From Auanema rhodensis (lineage: Eukaryota; Nematoda; Chromadorea; Rhabditida; Rhabditidae), in NCBI GenBank assembly GCA_964057225.1, contig OZ059895.1:21276688-21340687 (forward strand): a DNA stretch of 64,000 bases, given 5' to 3'. The notes beneath the pieces are model-generated. The model worked only from the letters and a program-made list of their open reading frames with translations. It searched no databases and had not been told where the DNA came from. A program made the position numbers and the translations under genes. Within the stretch, counting starts at the first letter, position 1. Every line of letters starts with the position of its first letter. Shown here one piece after another: positions 1 to 13,399 of this stretch.

Positions 1-187
1 TATGTAACTCGCTTCACGTCAAAGATAGAGAGATGCGGTTTTCAAAATAGATTCCCCATGTCCATATTAGTCTAAAAACAAATTTTTATTGATATTGGTG
101 CATGGTAACCATGACTTTAAAATTTACGTGAACTTTAATTTATGCTAATTAAGTGTACACATGATGTGCGCTTGGTATGTAACTCGC

Positions 188-197
188 TTCACGTGAA
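188..197. repeat. SatA dyad 1: ttcacgtgaa palindrome with CACGTG core
   Basis: A perfect 10-bp palindrome at monomer positions 13-22, repeated in all monomers that carry cgtgaaag or cgtgaaatatg. A large minority of monomers instead have ttcacgtcaa, which breaks the symmetry but keeps the ACGT core. CACGTG is the E-box/G-box recognised by bHLH and bZIP proteins in many eukaryotes; binding here is not shown. Confidence 0.8.
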
Positions 198-276
198 AGA
201 TAAAGAGATGCGGTTTTCAAAATTAGATTCCTCATGTCCATATTAGTCTAAAAACGAATTTTTATTGATATTGATG

Positions 277-289
277 CATGGTAACCATG
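277..289. repeat. SatA dyad 2: catggt-a-accatg near-palindrome
   Basis: Six-base arms around a single central base, at monomer positions 102-114. In copies reading catggcaaccatg the arms shrink to five bases. In copies reading cttggtaaccatg the arms shorten to four. The GGTAACC core is present in most monomers, so it marks the 176-bp period well. Confidence 0.75.
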
Positions 290-502
290 ACTTTGAAATT
301 TACGTGAACTTTAATTTATGCTAATTAAGTGTACACGTGATGTGCACTCGGTATGTAACTCGCTTCACGTGAAATATGAAGAGATGCGGTTTTCGAAATC
401 AGATTCCCCATGTCCATATTAGTCTAAAAACAAATTTTTATTGATATTGGTGCATGGCAACCATGACTTTAAAATTTACGTGAACTTTAATTTATGCTAA
501 TT

Positions 503-525
503 AAGTGTACACATGATGTGCACTT
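503..525. repeat. SatA dyad 3: aagtgtaca/tgtgcactt inverted repeat
   Basis: Nine-base arms with one mismatch around a 5-base spacer (catga or cgtga) near the 3' end of the monomer. It contains the perfect palindromes gtgtacac and gtgcac. Copies with gtgcgc, cactcgg or gtgaacac weaken the arms. Together with the CACGTG and catggt dyads this gives three symmetric elements per monomer. Confidence 0.75.
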
Positions 526-3500
526 GGTATGTAACTCGCTTCACGTCAAAGATAAAGAGATGCGGTTTTCAAAATTAGATTTCGCATGTCCATATTAGTC
601 TAAAAACAAATTTTTATTGATATTGGTGCATGGTAACCATGACTTTAAAATTTACGTGAACTTTAATTTATGCTAATTAAGTGTACACATGATGTGCGCT
701 TGGTATGTAACTCGCTTCACGTGAAAGATAAAGAGATGTGGTTTTCAAAAAAGATTTCCCATGTCCATATTAGTCTAAAAACGAATTTTTATTGATATTG
801 ATTCATGGTAACCATGACTTTGAAATTTACGTGAACTTTAATTTATGCTAATTAAGTGTACACGTGATGTGCACTTGGTATGTAACTCGCTTCACGTGAA
901 AGATAAAGGGATGCGGTTTTCAAAATTAGATTCCCCATGTCCATATTAGTCTAAAAACAAATTTTTGTTGATATTGGTGCTTGGTAACCATGACTTTGAA
1001 ATTTACGTGAACTTTAATTTATGCTAATTAAGTGAACACATGATGTGCACTTAGTATGTAACTCGCTTCACGTGAAAGATAAAGAGATGTGGTTTTCAAA
1101 ATTAGATTTCGCATGTCCATATTAGTCTAAAAACAAATTTTTGTTGATATTGGTGCATGGTAACCATGACTTTGAAATTTACGTGAACTTTAATTTATGC
1201 TTATTAAGTGTACACATGATGTGCGCTTGGTATGTAACTCGCTTCACGTGAAAGATACAGAGATGCGGTTTTCAAAATTAGATTCCTCATGTCCATATTA
1301 GTCTAAAAACGAATTTTTATTGATATTGATGCATGGTAACCATGACTTTGAAATTTACGTGAACTTTAATTTATGCTTATTAAGTGTACACGTGATGTGC
1401 ACTTGGTATGTTACTTGCTTCACGTGAAAGATAAAGGGATGCGGTTTTCAAAATTAGATTCCCTATGTCCATATTAGTCTAAAAACAAATTTTTGTTGAT
1501 ATTGGTGGATGGTAACCATGACTTTGAAATTTACGTGAACTTTAATTTATGCTAATTAAGTGTACACGTGATGTGCACTCGGTATGTAACTCGCTTCACG
1601 TGAAATATGAAGAGATGCGGTTTTCAAAATTAGATTCCCCATGTCCATATTAGTCTAAAAACAAATTTTTATTGATATTGGTGCATGGCAACCATGACTT
1701 TAAAATTTACGTGAACTTTAATTTATGCTAATTAAGTGTACACATGATGTGCACTTGGTATGTAACTCGCTTCACGTCAAAGATAAAGAGATGCGGTTTT
1801 CAAAATTAGATTCCCCATGTCCATATTAGTCTAAAAATAAATTTTTATTAATATTGGTGCATGGTAACCATGACTTTGAAATTTACGTGAACTTTAATTT
1901 ATGCTAATTAAGTGTACACATGATGTGCACTTGGTATGTAACTCGCTTCACGTCAAAGATAAAGAGATGCGGTTTTCAAAATTAGATTCCCCATGTCCAT
2001 ATTAGTCTAAAAACAAATTTTTGTTGATATTGGTGAATGGTAACCATGACTTTGAAATTTACGTGAACTTTAATTTATGCTAATTAAGTGTACACATGAT
2101 GTGCGCTTGGTATGTAACTTGCTTCACGTGAAAGATAAAGGGATGCGGTTTTCAAAATTAGATTCCCCATGTCCATATTAGTCTAAAAACAAATTTTTGT
2201 TGATATTGGTGGATGGTAACCATGACTTTGAAATTTACGTGAACTTTAATTTATGCTAATTAAGTGTACACGTGATGTGCACTCGGTATGTAACTCGCTT
2301 CACGTGAAATATGAAGAGATGCGGTTTTCAAAATTAGATTCCCCATGTCCATATTAGTCTAAAAACAAATTTTTATTGATATTGGTGCATGGCAACCATG
2401 ACTTTAAAATTTACGTGAACTTTAATTTATGCTAATTAAGTGTACACATGATGTGCACTTGGTATGTAACTTGCTTCACGTGAAAGATAAAGGGATGCGG
2501 TTTTCAAAATTAGATTCCCCATGTCGATATTAGTCTAAAAACAAATTTTTATTAATATTGGTGCTTGGTAACCATGACTTTGAAATTTACGTGAACTTTA
2601 ATTTATGCTAATTAAGTGAACACATGATGTGCACTTGGTATGTAACTCGCTTCACGTGAAAGATGGAGAGATGCGGTTTTCAAAATAGATTCCCCATGTC
2701 CATATTAGTCTAAAAACGAATTTTTATTGATATTGATTCATGGTAACCATGACTTTGAAAATTACGTGAACTTTAATTTATGCTTATTAAGTGTACACGT
2801 GATGTGCACTTGGTATGTAACTCGCTTCACGTGAAAGATAAAGGGATGCGGTTTTCAAAATTAGATTCCCCATGTCCATATTAGTCTAAAAACAAATTTT
2901 TATTAATATTGGTGCATGGTAACCATGACTTTGAATTTTACGTGAACTTTAATTTATGCTAATTAAGTGTACACATGATGTGCGCTTGGTATGTAACTCG
3001 CTTCACGTGAAAGATAAAGAGATGCGGTTTTCAAAATTAGATTCCCCATTTCCATATTAGTCTAAAAACAATATTTTATTGATATTGGTGCATGGCCACC
3101 ATGACTTTAAAATTTACGTGAACTTTAATTTATGCTAATTAAGTGTACACATGATGTGCACTTGGTATGTAACTCGCTTCACGTCAAAGATAAAGAGATG
3201 CGGTTTTCAAAATTAGATTCCCCATGTCCATATTAGTCTAAAAACAAATTTTTATTAATATTGGTGCATGGTAACCATGACTTTGAAATTTACGTGAACT
3301 TTAATTTATGCTAATTAAGTGTACACATGATGTGCGCTTGGTATGTAACTCGCTTCACGTGAAAGATAAAGAGATGCGGTTTTCAAAATTAGATTCCTCA
3401 TGTCCATACTAGTCTAAAAACGAATTTTTATTGATATTGATGCATGGTAACCATGACTTTGAAATTTACGTGAACTTTAATTTATGCTTATTAAGTGTAC

Positions 3501-5439
3501 ACGTGATGTGCACTTGGTATGTAACTTGCTTCACGTGAAAGATAAAGGTATGCGGTTTTCAAAATTAGATTCTCCATGTCCATATTAGTCTAAAAACAAA
3601 TTTTTGTTGATATTGGTGGATGGTAACCATGACTTTGTAATTTACGTGAACTTTAATTTATGCTAATTAAGTGTACACGTGATGTGCACTTGGTATGTAA
3701 CTCGCTTCACGTGAAAGATAAAGAGATGCGGTTTTCAAAATTAGATTCCTCATGTCCATATTAGTCTAAAAACGAATTTTTATTGATATTGATGCATGGT
3801 AACCATGACTTTGAAATTTACGTGAACTTTAATTTATGCTTATTAAGTGTACACATGATGTGCGCTTGGTATGTAACTCGCTTCACGTGAAAGATAAAGA
3901 GATGCGGTTTTCAAAATTAGATTCCTCATGTCCATATTAGTCTAAAAACGAATTTTTATTGATATTGATGCATGGTAACCATGACTTTGAAATTTACGTG
4001 AACTTTAATTTATGCTTATTAAGTGTACACGTGATGTGCACTTGGTATGTAACTTGCTTCACGTGAAAGATAAAGGGATGCGGTTTTCAAAATTAGATTC
4101 CCCATGTCCATATTAGTCTAAAAACAAATTTTTGTTGATATTGGTGGATGGTAACCATGACTTTGAAATTTACGTGAACTTTAATTTATGCTTATTAAGT
4201 GTACACGTGATGTGCACTTGGTATGTAACTTGCTTCACGTGAAAGATAAAGGGATGCGGTTTTCAAAATTAGATTCCCCATGTCCATATTAGTCTAAAAA
4301 CAAATTTTTGTTGATATTGGTGGATGGTAACCATGACTTTGAAATTTACGTGAACTTTAATTTATGCTAATTAAGTGTACACGTGATGTGCACTCGGTAT
4401 GTAACTCGCTTCACGTGAAATATGAAGAGATGCGGTTTTCAAAATTAGATTCCCCATGTCCATATTAGTCTAAAAACAAATTTTTATTGATATTGGTGCA
4501 TGGCAACCATGACTTTAAAATTTACGTGAACTTTAATTTATGCTAATTAAGTGTACACATGATGTGCACTTGGTATGTAACTCGCTTCACGTCAAAGATA
4601 AAGAGATGCGGTTTTCAAAATTAGATTCCTCATGTCCATATTAGTCTAAAAACGAATTTTTATTGATATTGATGCATGGTAACCATGACTTTGAAATTTA
4701 CGTGAACTTTAATTTATGCTTATTAAGTGTACACGTGATGTGCACTTGGTATGTAACTTGCTTCACGTGAAAGATAAAGGGATGCGGTTTTCAAAATTAG
4801 ATTCCCCATGTTCATATTAGTCTAAAAACAAATTTTTGTTGATATTGGTGGATGGTAACCATGACTTTGTAATTTACGTGAACTTTAATTTATGCTAATT
4901 AAGTGTACACGTGATGTGCACTTGGTATGTAACTTGCTTCACGTGAAAGATAAAGGGATGCGGTTTTCAAAATTAGATTCTCCATGTCCATATCAGTCTA
5001 AAAACAAATTTTTGTTGATATTGGTGGATGGTAACCATGACTTTGTAATTTACGTGAACTTTAATTTATGCTAATTAAGTGTACACGTGATGTGCACTTG
5101 GTATGTAACTTGCTTCACGTGAAAGATAAAGGGATGCGGTTTTCAAAATTAGATTCCCCATGTCCATATTAGTCTAAAAACAAATTTTTGTTGATATTGG
5201 TGGATGGTAACCATGACTTTGAAATTTACGTGAACTTTAATTTATGCTAATTAAGTGTACACGTGATGTGCACTCGGTATGTAACTCGCTTCACGTGAAA
5301 TATGAAGAGATGCGGTTTTCAAAATTAGATTCCCCATGTCCATATTAGTCTAAAAACAAATTTTTATTGATATTGGTGCATGGCAACCATGACTTTAAAA
5401 TTTACGTGAACTTTAATTTATGCTAATTAAGTGTACACA

Positions 5440-5967
5440 TGATGTGCACTTGGTATGTAACTCGCTTCACGTCAAAGATAAAGAGATGCGGTTTTCAAAA
5501 TTAGATTCCTCATGTCCATATTAGTCTAAAAACGAATTTTTATTGATATTGATGCATGGTAACCATGACTTTGAAATTTACGTGAACTTTAATTTATGCT
5601 AATTAAGTGTACACATGATGTGCACTTGGTATGTAACTCGCTTCACGTCAAAGATAAAGAGATGCGGTTTTCAAAATTAGATTCCTCATGTCCATATTAG
5701 TCTAAAAACGAATTTTTATTGATATTGATGCATGGTAACCATGACTTTGAAATTTACGTGAACTTTAATTTATGCTAATTAAGTGTACACATGATGTGCA
5801 CTTGGTATGTAACTCGCTTCACGTCAAAGATAAAGAGATGCGGTTTTCAAAATTAGATTCCTCATGTCCATATTAGTCTAAAAACGAATTTTTATTGATA
5901 TTGATGCATGGTAACCATGACTTTGAAATTTACGTGAACTTTAATTTATGCTTATTAAGTGTACACG
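5440..5967 (+). repeat. Three consecutive nearly identical SatA monomers (local triplication)
   Basis: Three adjacent monomers share the unusual combination cgtcaaag, cctcatg, cgaattttt and gatgcatgg. By eye they differ only near the 3' end of the last copy (tgcttattaag and acacgtgatg). Elsewhere cgtcaaag monomers normally have ccccatg, so this hybrid type appears to have arisen once (one copy is also present near 4570-4740) and then been amplified in tandem by unequal crossover. Confidence 0.8.
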
Positions 5968-8900
5968 TGATGTGCACTTGGTATGTAACTTGCTTCACGT
6001 GAAAGATAAAGGGATGCGGTTTTCAAAATTAGATTCCCCATGTTCATATTAGTCTAAAAACAAATTTTTGTTGATATTGGTGGATGGTAACCATGACTTT
6101 GTAATTTACGTGAACTTTAATTTATGCTAATTAAGTGTACACGTGATGTGCACTTGGTATGTAACTTGCTTCACGTGAAAGATAAAGGGATGCGGTTTTC
6201 AAAATTAGATTCTCCATGTCCATATCAGTCTAAAAACAAATTTTTGTTGATATTGGTGGATGGTAACCATGACTTTGTAATTTACGTGAACTTTAATTTA
6301 TGCTAATTAAGTGTACACGTGATGTGCACTTGGTATGTAACTCGCTTCACGTGAAAGATAAAGAGATGCGGTTTTCAAAATTAGATTCCTCATGTCCATA
6401 TTAGTCTAAAAACGAATTTTTATTGATATTGATGCATGGTAACCATGACTTTGAAATTTACGTGAACTTTAATTTATGCTTATTAAGTGTACACATGATG
6501 TGCGCTTGGTATGTAACTCGCTTCACGTGAAAGATAAAGAGATGCGGTTTTCAAAATTAGATTCCCCATGTCCATATTAGTCTAAAAACAAATTTTTATT
6601 AATATTGGTGCTTGGTAACCATGACTTTGAAATTTACGTGAACTTTAATTTATGCTAATTAAGTGAACACATGATGTGCACTTGGTATGTAACTCGCTTC
6701 ACGTGAAAGATAGAGAGATGCGGTTTTCAAAATAGATTCCCCATGTCCATATTAGTCTAAAAACGAATTTTTATTGATATTGATTCATGTTAACCATGAC
6801 TTTGAAAATTACGTGAACTTTAATTTATGCTTATTAAGTGTACACGTGATGTGCACTTGGTATGTAACTCGCTTCACGTGAAAGATAAAGGGATGCGGTT
6901 TTCAAAATTAGATTCCCCATGTCCATATTAGTCTAAAAACAAATTTTTATTAATATTGGTGCATGGTAACCATGACTTTGAATTTTACGTGAACTTTAAT
7001 TTATGCTAATTAAGTGTACACATGATGTGCGCTTGGTATGTAACTCGCTTCACGTGAAAGATAAAGAGATGCGGTTTTCAAAATTAGATTCCCCATTTCC
7101 ATATTAGTCTAAAAACAATATTTTATTGATATTGGTGCATGGCAACCATGACTTTAAAATTTACGTGAACTTTAATTTATGCTAATTAAGTGTACACATG
7201 ATGTGCACTTGGTATGTAACTCGCTTCACGTCAAAGATAAAGAGATGCGGTTTTCAAAATTAGATTCCCCATGTCCATATTAGTCTAAAAACGAATTTTT
7301 ATTGATATTGATGCATGGTAACCATGACTTTGTAATTTACGTGAACTTTAATTTATGCTAATTAAGTGTACACGTGATGTGCACTTGGTATGTAACTCGC
7401 TTCACGTGAAAGATAAAGAGATGCGGTTTTCAAAATTAGATTCCCCATGTCCATATTAGTCTAAAAACAAATTTTTATTGATATTGGTGCTTGGTAACCA
7501 TGACTTTGAAATTTACGTGAACTTTAATTTATGCTAATTAAGTGTACACATGATGTGCGCTTGGTATGTAACTCGCTTCACGTGAAAAATAAAGAGATGC
7601 GGTTTTCAAAATTAGATTCCCCATTTCCATATTAGTCTAAAAACAATATTTTATTGATATTGGTGCATGGCAACCATGACTTTAAAATTTACGTGAACTT
7701 TAATTTATGCTAATTAAGTGAACACATGATGTGCACTTGGTATGTAACTCGCTTCACGTGAAAGATAGAGAGATGCGGTTTTCAAAATAGATTCCCCATG
7801 TCCATATTAGTCTAAAAACGAATTTTTATTGATATTGATGCATGGTAACCATGACTTTGAAATTTACGTGAACTTTAATTTATGCTTATTAAGTGTACAC
7901 GTGATGTGCACTTGGTATGTAACTTGCTTCACGTGAAAGATAAAGGGATGCGGTTTTCAAAATTAGATTCCCCATGTTCATATTAGTCTAAAAACAAATT
8001 TTTGTTGATATTGGTGGATGGTAACCATGACTTTGTAATTTACGTGAACTTTAATTTATGCTAATTAAGTGTACACGTGATGTGCACTTGGTATGTAACT
8101 TGCTTCACGTGAAAGATAAAGGGATGCGGTTTTCAAAATTAGATTCTCCATGTCCATATCAGTCTAAAAACAAATTTTTGTTGATATTGGTGGATGGTAA
8201 CCATGACTTTGTAATTTACGTGAACTTTAATTTATGCTAATTAAGTGTACACGTGATGTGCACTTGGTATGTAACTCGCTTCACGTGAAAGATAAAGAGA
8301 TGCGGTTTTCAAAATTAGATTCCTCATGTCCATATTAGTCTAAAAACGAATTTTTATTGATATTGATGCATGGTAACCATGACTTTGAAATTTACGTGAA
8401 CTTTAATTTATGCTTATTAAGTGTACACATGATGTGCGCTTGGTATGTAACTCGCTTCACGTGAAAGATAAAGAGATGCGGTTTTCAAAATTAGATTCCC
8501 CATGTCCATATTAGTCTAAAAACAAATTTTTATTGATATTGATTCATGGTAACCATGACTTTGAAAATTACGTGAACTTTAATTTATGCTTATTAAGTGT
8601 ACACGTGATGTGCACTTGGTATGTAACTCGCTTCACGTGAAAGATAAAGGGATGCGGTTTTCAAAATTAGATTCCCCATGTCCATATTAGTCTAAAAACA
8701 AATTTTTATTAATATTGGTGCATGGTAACCATGACTTTGAATTTTACGTGAACTTTAATTTATGCTAATTAAGTGTACACATGATGTGCGCTTGGTATGT
8801 AACTCGCTTCACGTGAAAGATAAAGAGATGCGGTTTTCAAAATTAGATTCCCCATTTCCATATTAGTCTAAAAACAATATTTTATTGATATTGGTGCATG

Positions 8901-11900
8901 GCAACCATGACTTTAAAATTTACGTGAACTTTAATTTATGCTAATTAAGTGTACACATGATGTGCACTTGGTATGTAACTCGCTTCACGTCAAAGATAAA
9001 GAGATGCGGTTTTCAAAATTAGATTCCCCATGTCCATATTAGTCTAAAAACGAATTTTTATTGATATTGATGCATGGTAACCATGACTTTGTAATTTACG
9101 TGAACTTTAATTTATGCTAATTAAGTGTACACGTGATGTGCACTTGGTATGTAACTCGCTTCACGTGAAAGATAAAGAGATGCGGTTTTCAAAATTAGAT
9201 TCCCCATGTCCATATTAGTCTAAAAACAAATTTTTATTGATATTGGTGCTTGGTAACCATGACTTTGAAATTTACGTGAACTTTAATTTATGCTAATTAA
9301 GTGTACACATGATGTGCGCTTGGTATGTAACTCGCTTCACGTGAAAAATAAAGAGATGCGGTTTTCAAAATTAGATTCCCCATTTCCATATTAGTCTAAA
9401 AACAATATTTTATTGATATTGGTGCATGGCAACCATGACTTTAAAATTTACGTGAACTTTAATTTATGCTAATTAAGTGTACACATGATGTGCACTTGGT
9501 ATGTAACTCGCTTCACGTCAAAGATAAAGAGATGCGGTTTTCAAAATTAGATTCCCCATGTCCATATTAGTCTAAAAACAAATTTTTATTAATATTGGTG
9601 CATGGTAACCATGACTTTGAAATTTACGTGAACTTTAATTTATGCTAATTAAGTGTACACATGATGTGCGCTTGGTATGTAACTCGCTTCACGTGAAAGA
9701 TAAAGAGATGCGGTTTTCAAAATTAGATTCCTCATGTCCATACTAGTCTAAAAACGAATTTTTATTGATATTGATGCATGGTAACCATGACTTTGAAATT
9801 TACGTGAACTTTAATTTATGCTTATTAAGTGTACACGTGATGTGCACTTGGTATGTAACTTGCTTCACGTGAAAGATAAAGGGATGCGGTTTTCAAAATT
9901 AGATTCTCCATGTCCATATTAGTCTAAAAACAAATTTTTGTTGATATTGGTGCATGGCAACCATGACTTTAAAATTTACGTGAACTTTAATTTATGCTAA
10001 TTAAGTGTACACATGATGTGCACTTGGTATGTAACTCGCTTCACGTCAAAGATAAAGAGATGCGGTTTTCAAAATTAGATTCCCCATGTCCATATTAGTC
10101 TAAAAACAAATTTTTATTAATATTGGTGCATGGTAACCATGACTTTGAAATTTACGTGAACTTTAATTTATGCTAATTAAGTGTACACATGATGTGCGCT
10201 TGGTATGTAACTCGCTTCACGTGAAAGATAAAGAGATGCGGTTTTCAAAATTAGATTCCTCATGTCCATACTAGTCTAAAAACGAATTTTTATTGATATT
10301 GATGCATGGTAACCATGACTTTGAAATTCACGTGAACTTTAATTTATGCTTATTAAGTGTACACGTGATGTGCACTTGGTATGTAACTCGCTTCACGTGA
10401 AAGATAAAGGGATGCGGTTTTCAAAATTAGATTCTCCATGTCCATATCAGTCTAAAAACAAATTTTTGTTGATATTGGTGGATGGTAACCATGACTTTGA
10501 AATTTACGTGAACTTTAATTTATGCTAATTAAGTGTACACGTGATGTGCACTCGGTATGTAACTCGCTTCACGTGAAATATGAAGAGATGCGGTTTTCAA
10601 AATTAGATTCCCCATGTCCATATTAGTTTAAAAACAAATTTTTATTGATATTGGTGCATGGCAACCATGACTTTAAAATTTACGTGAACTTTAATTTATG
10701 CTAATTAAGTGTACACATGATGTGCGCTTGGTATGTAACTCGCTTCACGTGAAAGATAAAGAGATGCGGTTTTCAAAATTAGATTCCTCATGTCCATACT
10801 AGTCTAAAAACGAATTTTTATTGATATTGATGCATGGTAACCATGACTTTGAAATTTACGTGAACTTTAATTTATGCTTATTAAGTGTACACGTGATGTG
10901 CACTTGGTATGTAACTCGCTTCACGTGAAAGATAAAGAGATGCGGTTTTCAAAATTAGATTCCTCATGTCCATATTAGTCTAAAAACGAATTTTTATTGA
11001 TATTGATGCATGGTAACCATGACTTTGAAATTTACGTGAACTTTAATTTATGCTTATTAAGTGTACACATGATGTGCGCTTGGTATGTAACTCGCTTCAC
11101 GTGAAAGATAAAGAGATGCGGTTTTCAAAATTAGATTCCTCATGTCCATATTAGTCTAAAAACGAATTTTTATTGATATTGATGCATGGTAACCATGACT
11201 TTGAAATTTACGTGAACTTTAATTTATGCTTATTAAGTGTACACGTGATGTGCACTTGGTATGTAACTTGCTTCACGTGAAAGATAAAGGGATGCGGTTT
11301 TCAAAATTAGATTCCCCATGTCCATATTAGTCTAAAAACGAATTTTTATTGATATTGATGCATGGTAACCATGACTTTGAAATTTACGTGAACTTTAATT
11401 TATGCTTATTAAGTGTACACGTGATGTGCACTTGGTATGTAACTTGCTTCACGTGAAAGATAAAGGGATGCGGTTTTCAAAATTAGATTCCCCATGTCCA
11501 TATTAGTCTAAAAACAAATTTTTGTTGATATTGGTGGATGGTAACCATGACTTTGTAATTTACGTGAACTTTAATTTATGCTAATTAAGTGTACACATGA
11601 TGTGCACTTGGTATGTAACTCGCTTCACGTCAAAGATAAAGAGATGCGGTTTTCAAAATTAGATTCCCCATGTCCATATTATTCTAAAAACAAATTTTTA
11701 TTAATATTGGTGCATGGTAACCATGACTTTGAAATTTACGTGAACTTTAATTTATGCTAATTAAGTGTACACATGATGTGCGCTTGGTATGTAACTCGCT
11801 TCACGTGAAAGATAAAGAGATGCGGTTTTCAAAATTAGATTCCTCATGTCCATACTAGTCTAAAAACGAATTTTTATTGATATTGATGCATGGTAACCAT

Positions 11901-13399
11901 GACTTTGAAATTTACGTGAACTTTAATTTATGCTTATTAAGTGTACACGTGATGTGCACTTGGTATGTAACTTGCTTCACGTGAAAGATAAAGGGATGCG
12001 GTTTTCAAAATTAGATTCCCCATGTCCATATTAGTCTAAAAACAAATTTTTGTTGATATTGGTGGATGGTAACCATGACTTTGTAATTTACGTGAACTTT
12101 AATTTATGGTAATTAAGTGTACACGTGATGTGCACTTGGTATGTAACTCGCTTCACGTGAAAGATAAAGAGATGCGGTTTTCAAAATTAGATTCCTCATG
12201 TCCATATTAGTCTAAAAACGAATTTTTATTGATATTGATGCATGGTAACCATGACTTTGAAATTTACGTGAACTTTAATTTATGCTTATTAAGTGTACAC
12301 ATGATGTGCGCTTGGTATGTAACTCGCTTCACGTGAAAGATAAAGAGATGCGGTTTTCAAAATTAGATTCCCCATGTCCATATTAGTCTAAAAACAAATT
12401 TTTGTTGATATTGGTGGATGGTAACCATGACTTTGAAATTTACGTGAACTTTAATTTATGCTAATTAAGTGTACACGTGATGTGCACTCGGTATGTAACT
12501 CGCTTCACGTGAAATATGAAGAGATGCGGTTTTCAAAATTAGATTCCCCATGTCCATATTAGTCTAAAAACAAATTTTTATTGATATTGGTGCATGGCAA
12601 CCATGACTTTAAAATTTACGTGAACTTTAATTTATGCTAATTAAGTGTACACATGATGTGCACTTGGTATGTAACTCGCTTCACGTCAAAGATAAAGAGC
12701 TGCGGTTTTCAAAATTAGATTCCCCATGTCCATATTAGTCTAAAAACAAATTTTTATTAATATTGGTGCTTGGTAACCATGACTTTGAAATTTACGTGAA
12801 CTTTAATTTATGCTAATTAAGTGAACACATGATGTGCACTTGGTATGTAACTCGCTTCACGTGAAAGATAGAGAGATGCGGTTTTCAAAATAGATTCCCC
12901 ATGTCCATATTAGTCTAAAAACGAATTTTTATTGATATTGATTCATGGTAACCATGACTTTGAAAATTACGTGAACTTTAATTTATGCTTATTAAGTGTA
13001 CACGTGATGTGCACTTGGTATGTAACTCGCTTCACGTCAAAGATAAAGGGATGCGGTTTTCAAAATTAGATTCCCCATGTCCATATTAGTCTAAAAACAA
13101 ATTTTTATTAATATTGGTGCATGGTAACCATGACTTTGAAATTTACGTGAACTTTAATTTATGCTAATTAAGTGAACACATGATGTGCACTTGGTATGTA
13201 ACTCGCTTCACGTGAAAGATAGAGAGATGCGGTTTTCAAAATAAATTCCCCATGTCCATATTAGTCTAAAAACGAATTTTTATTGATATTGATTCATGGT
13301 AACCATGACTTTGAAAATTACGTGAACTTTAATTTATGCTTATTAAGTGTACACGTGATGTGCACTTGGTATGTAACTCGCTTCACGTGAAAGATAAAG

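Larger units (their letters stand above)
176..351 (+). repeat. SatA reference monomer (176 bp)
   Basis: A complete monomer used here as a phase reference. In order it holds: a CACGTG palindrome (188-197); a gatgcggttttcaaaattag segment; the variable ccccatgtcc/cctcatgtcc block; an A-tract followed by a T-tract (aaaaacgaattttt in this copy); the near-palindrome catggtaaccatg (277-289); an ACGTGA motif followed by an AT-rich stretch; and gtgtacac with gtgcac at the 3' end. This copy is of the cctcatg/cgaattttt type. No reading frame is conserved between copies and no polymerase III A or B box was recognised. Confidence 0.95.

Noticed and set aside
4892-11760. Five near-identical 60-residue open frames (4892-5074, 6124-6306, 8058-8240, 10346-10528, 11578-11760) as a small protein family
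   Set aside because: Each is just over one satellite monomer long and starts at the same monomer position. It is open only where the chance combination of variants lacks stops; the great majority of monomers close the frame. There is no codon bias or conserved upstream signal.
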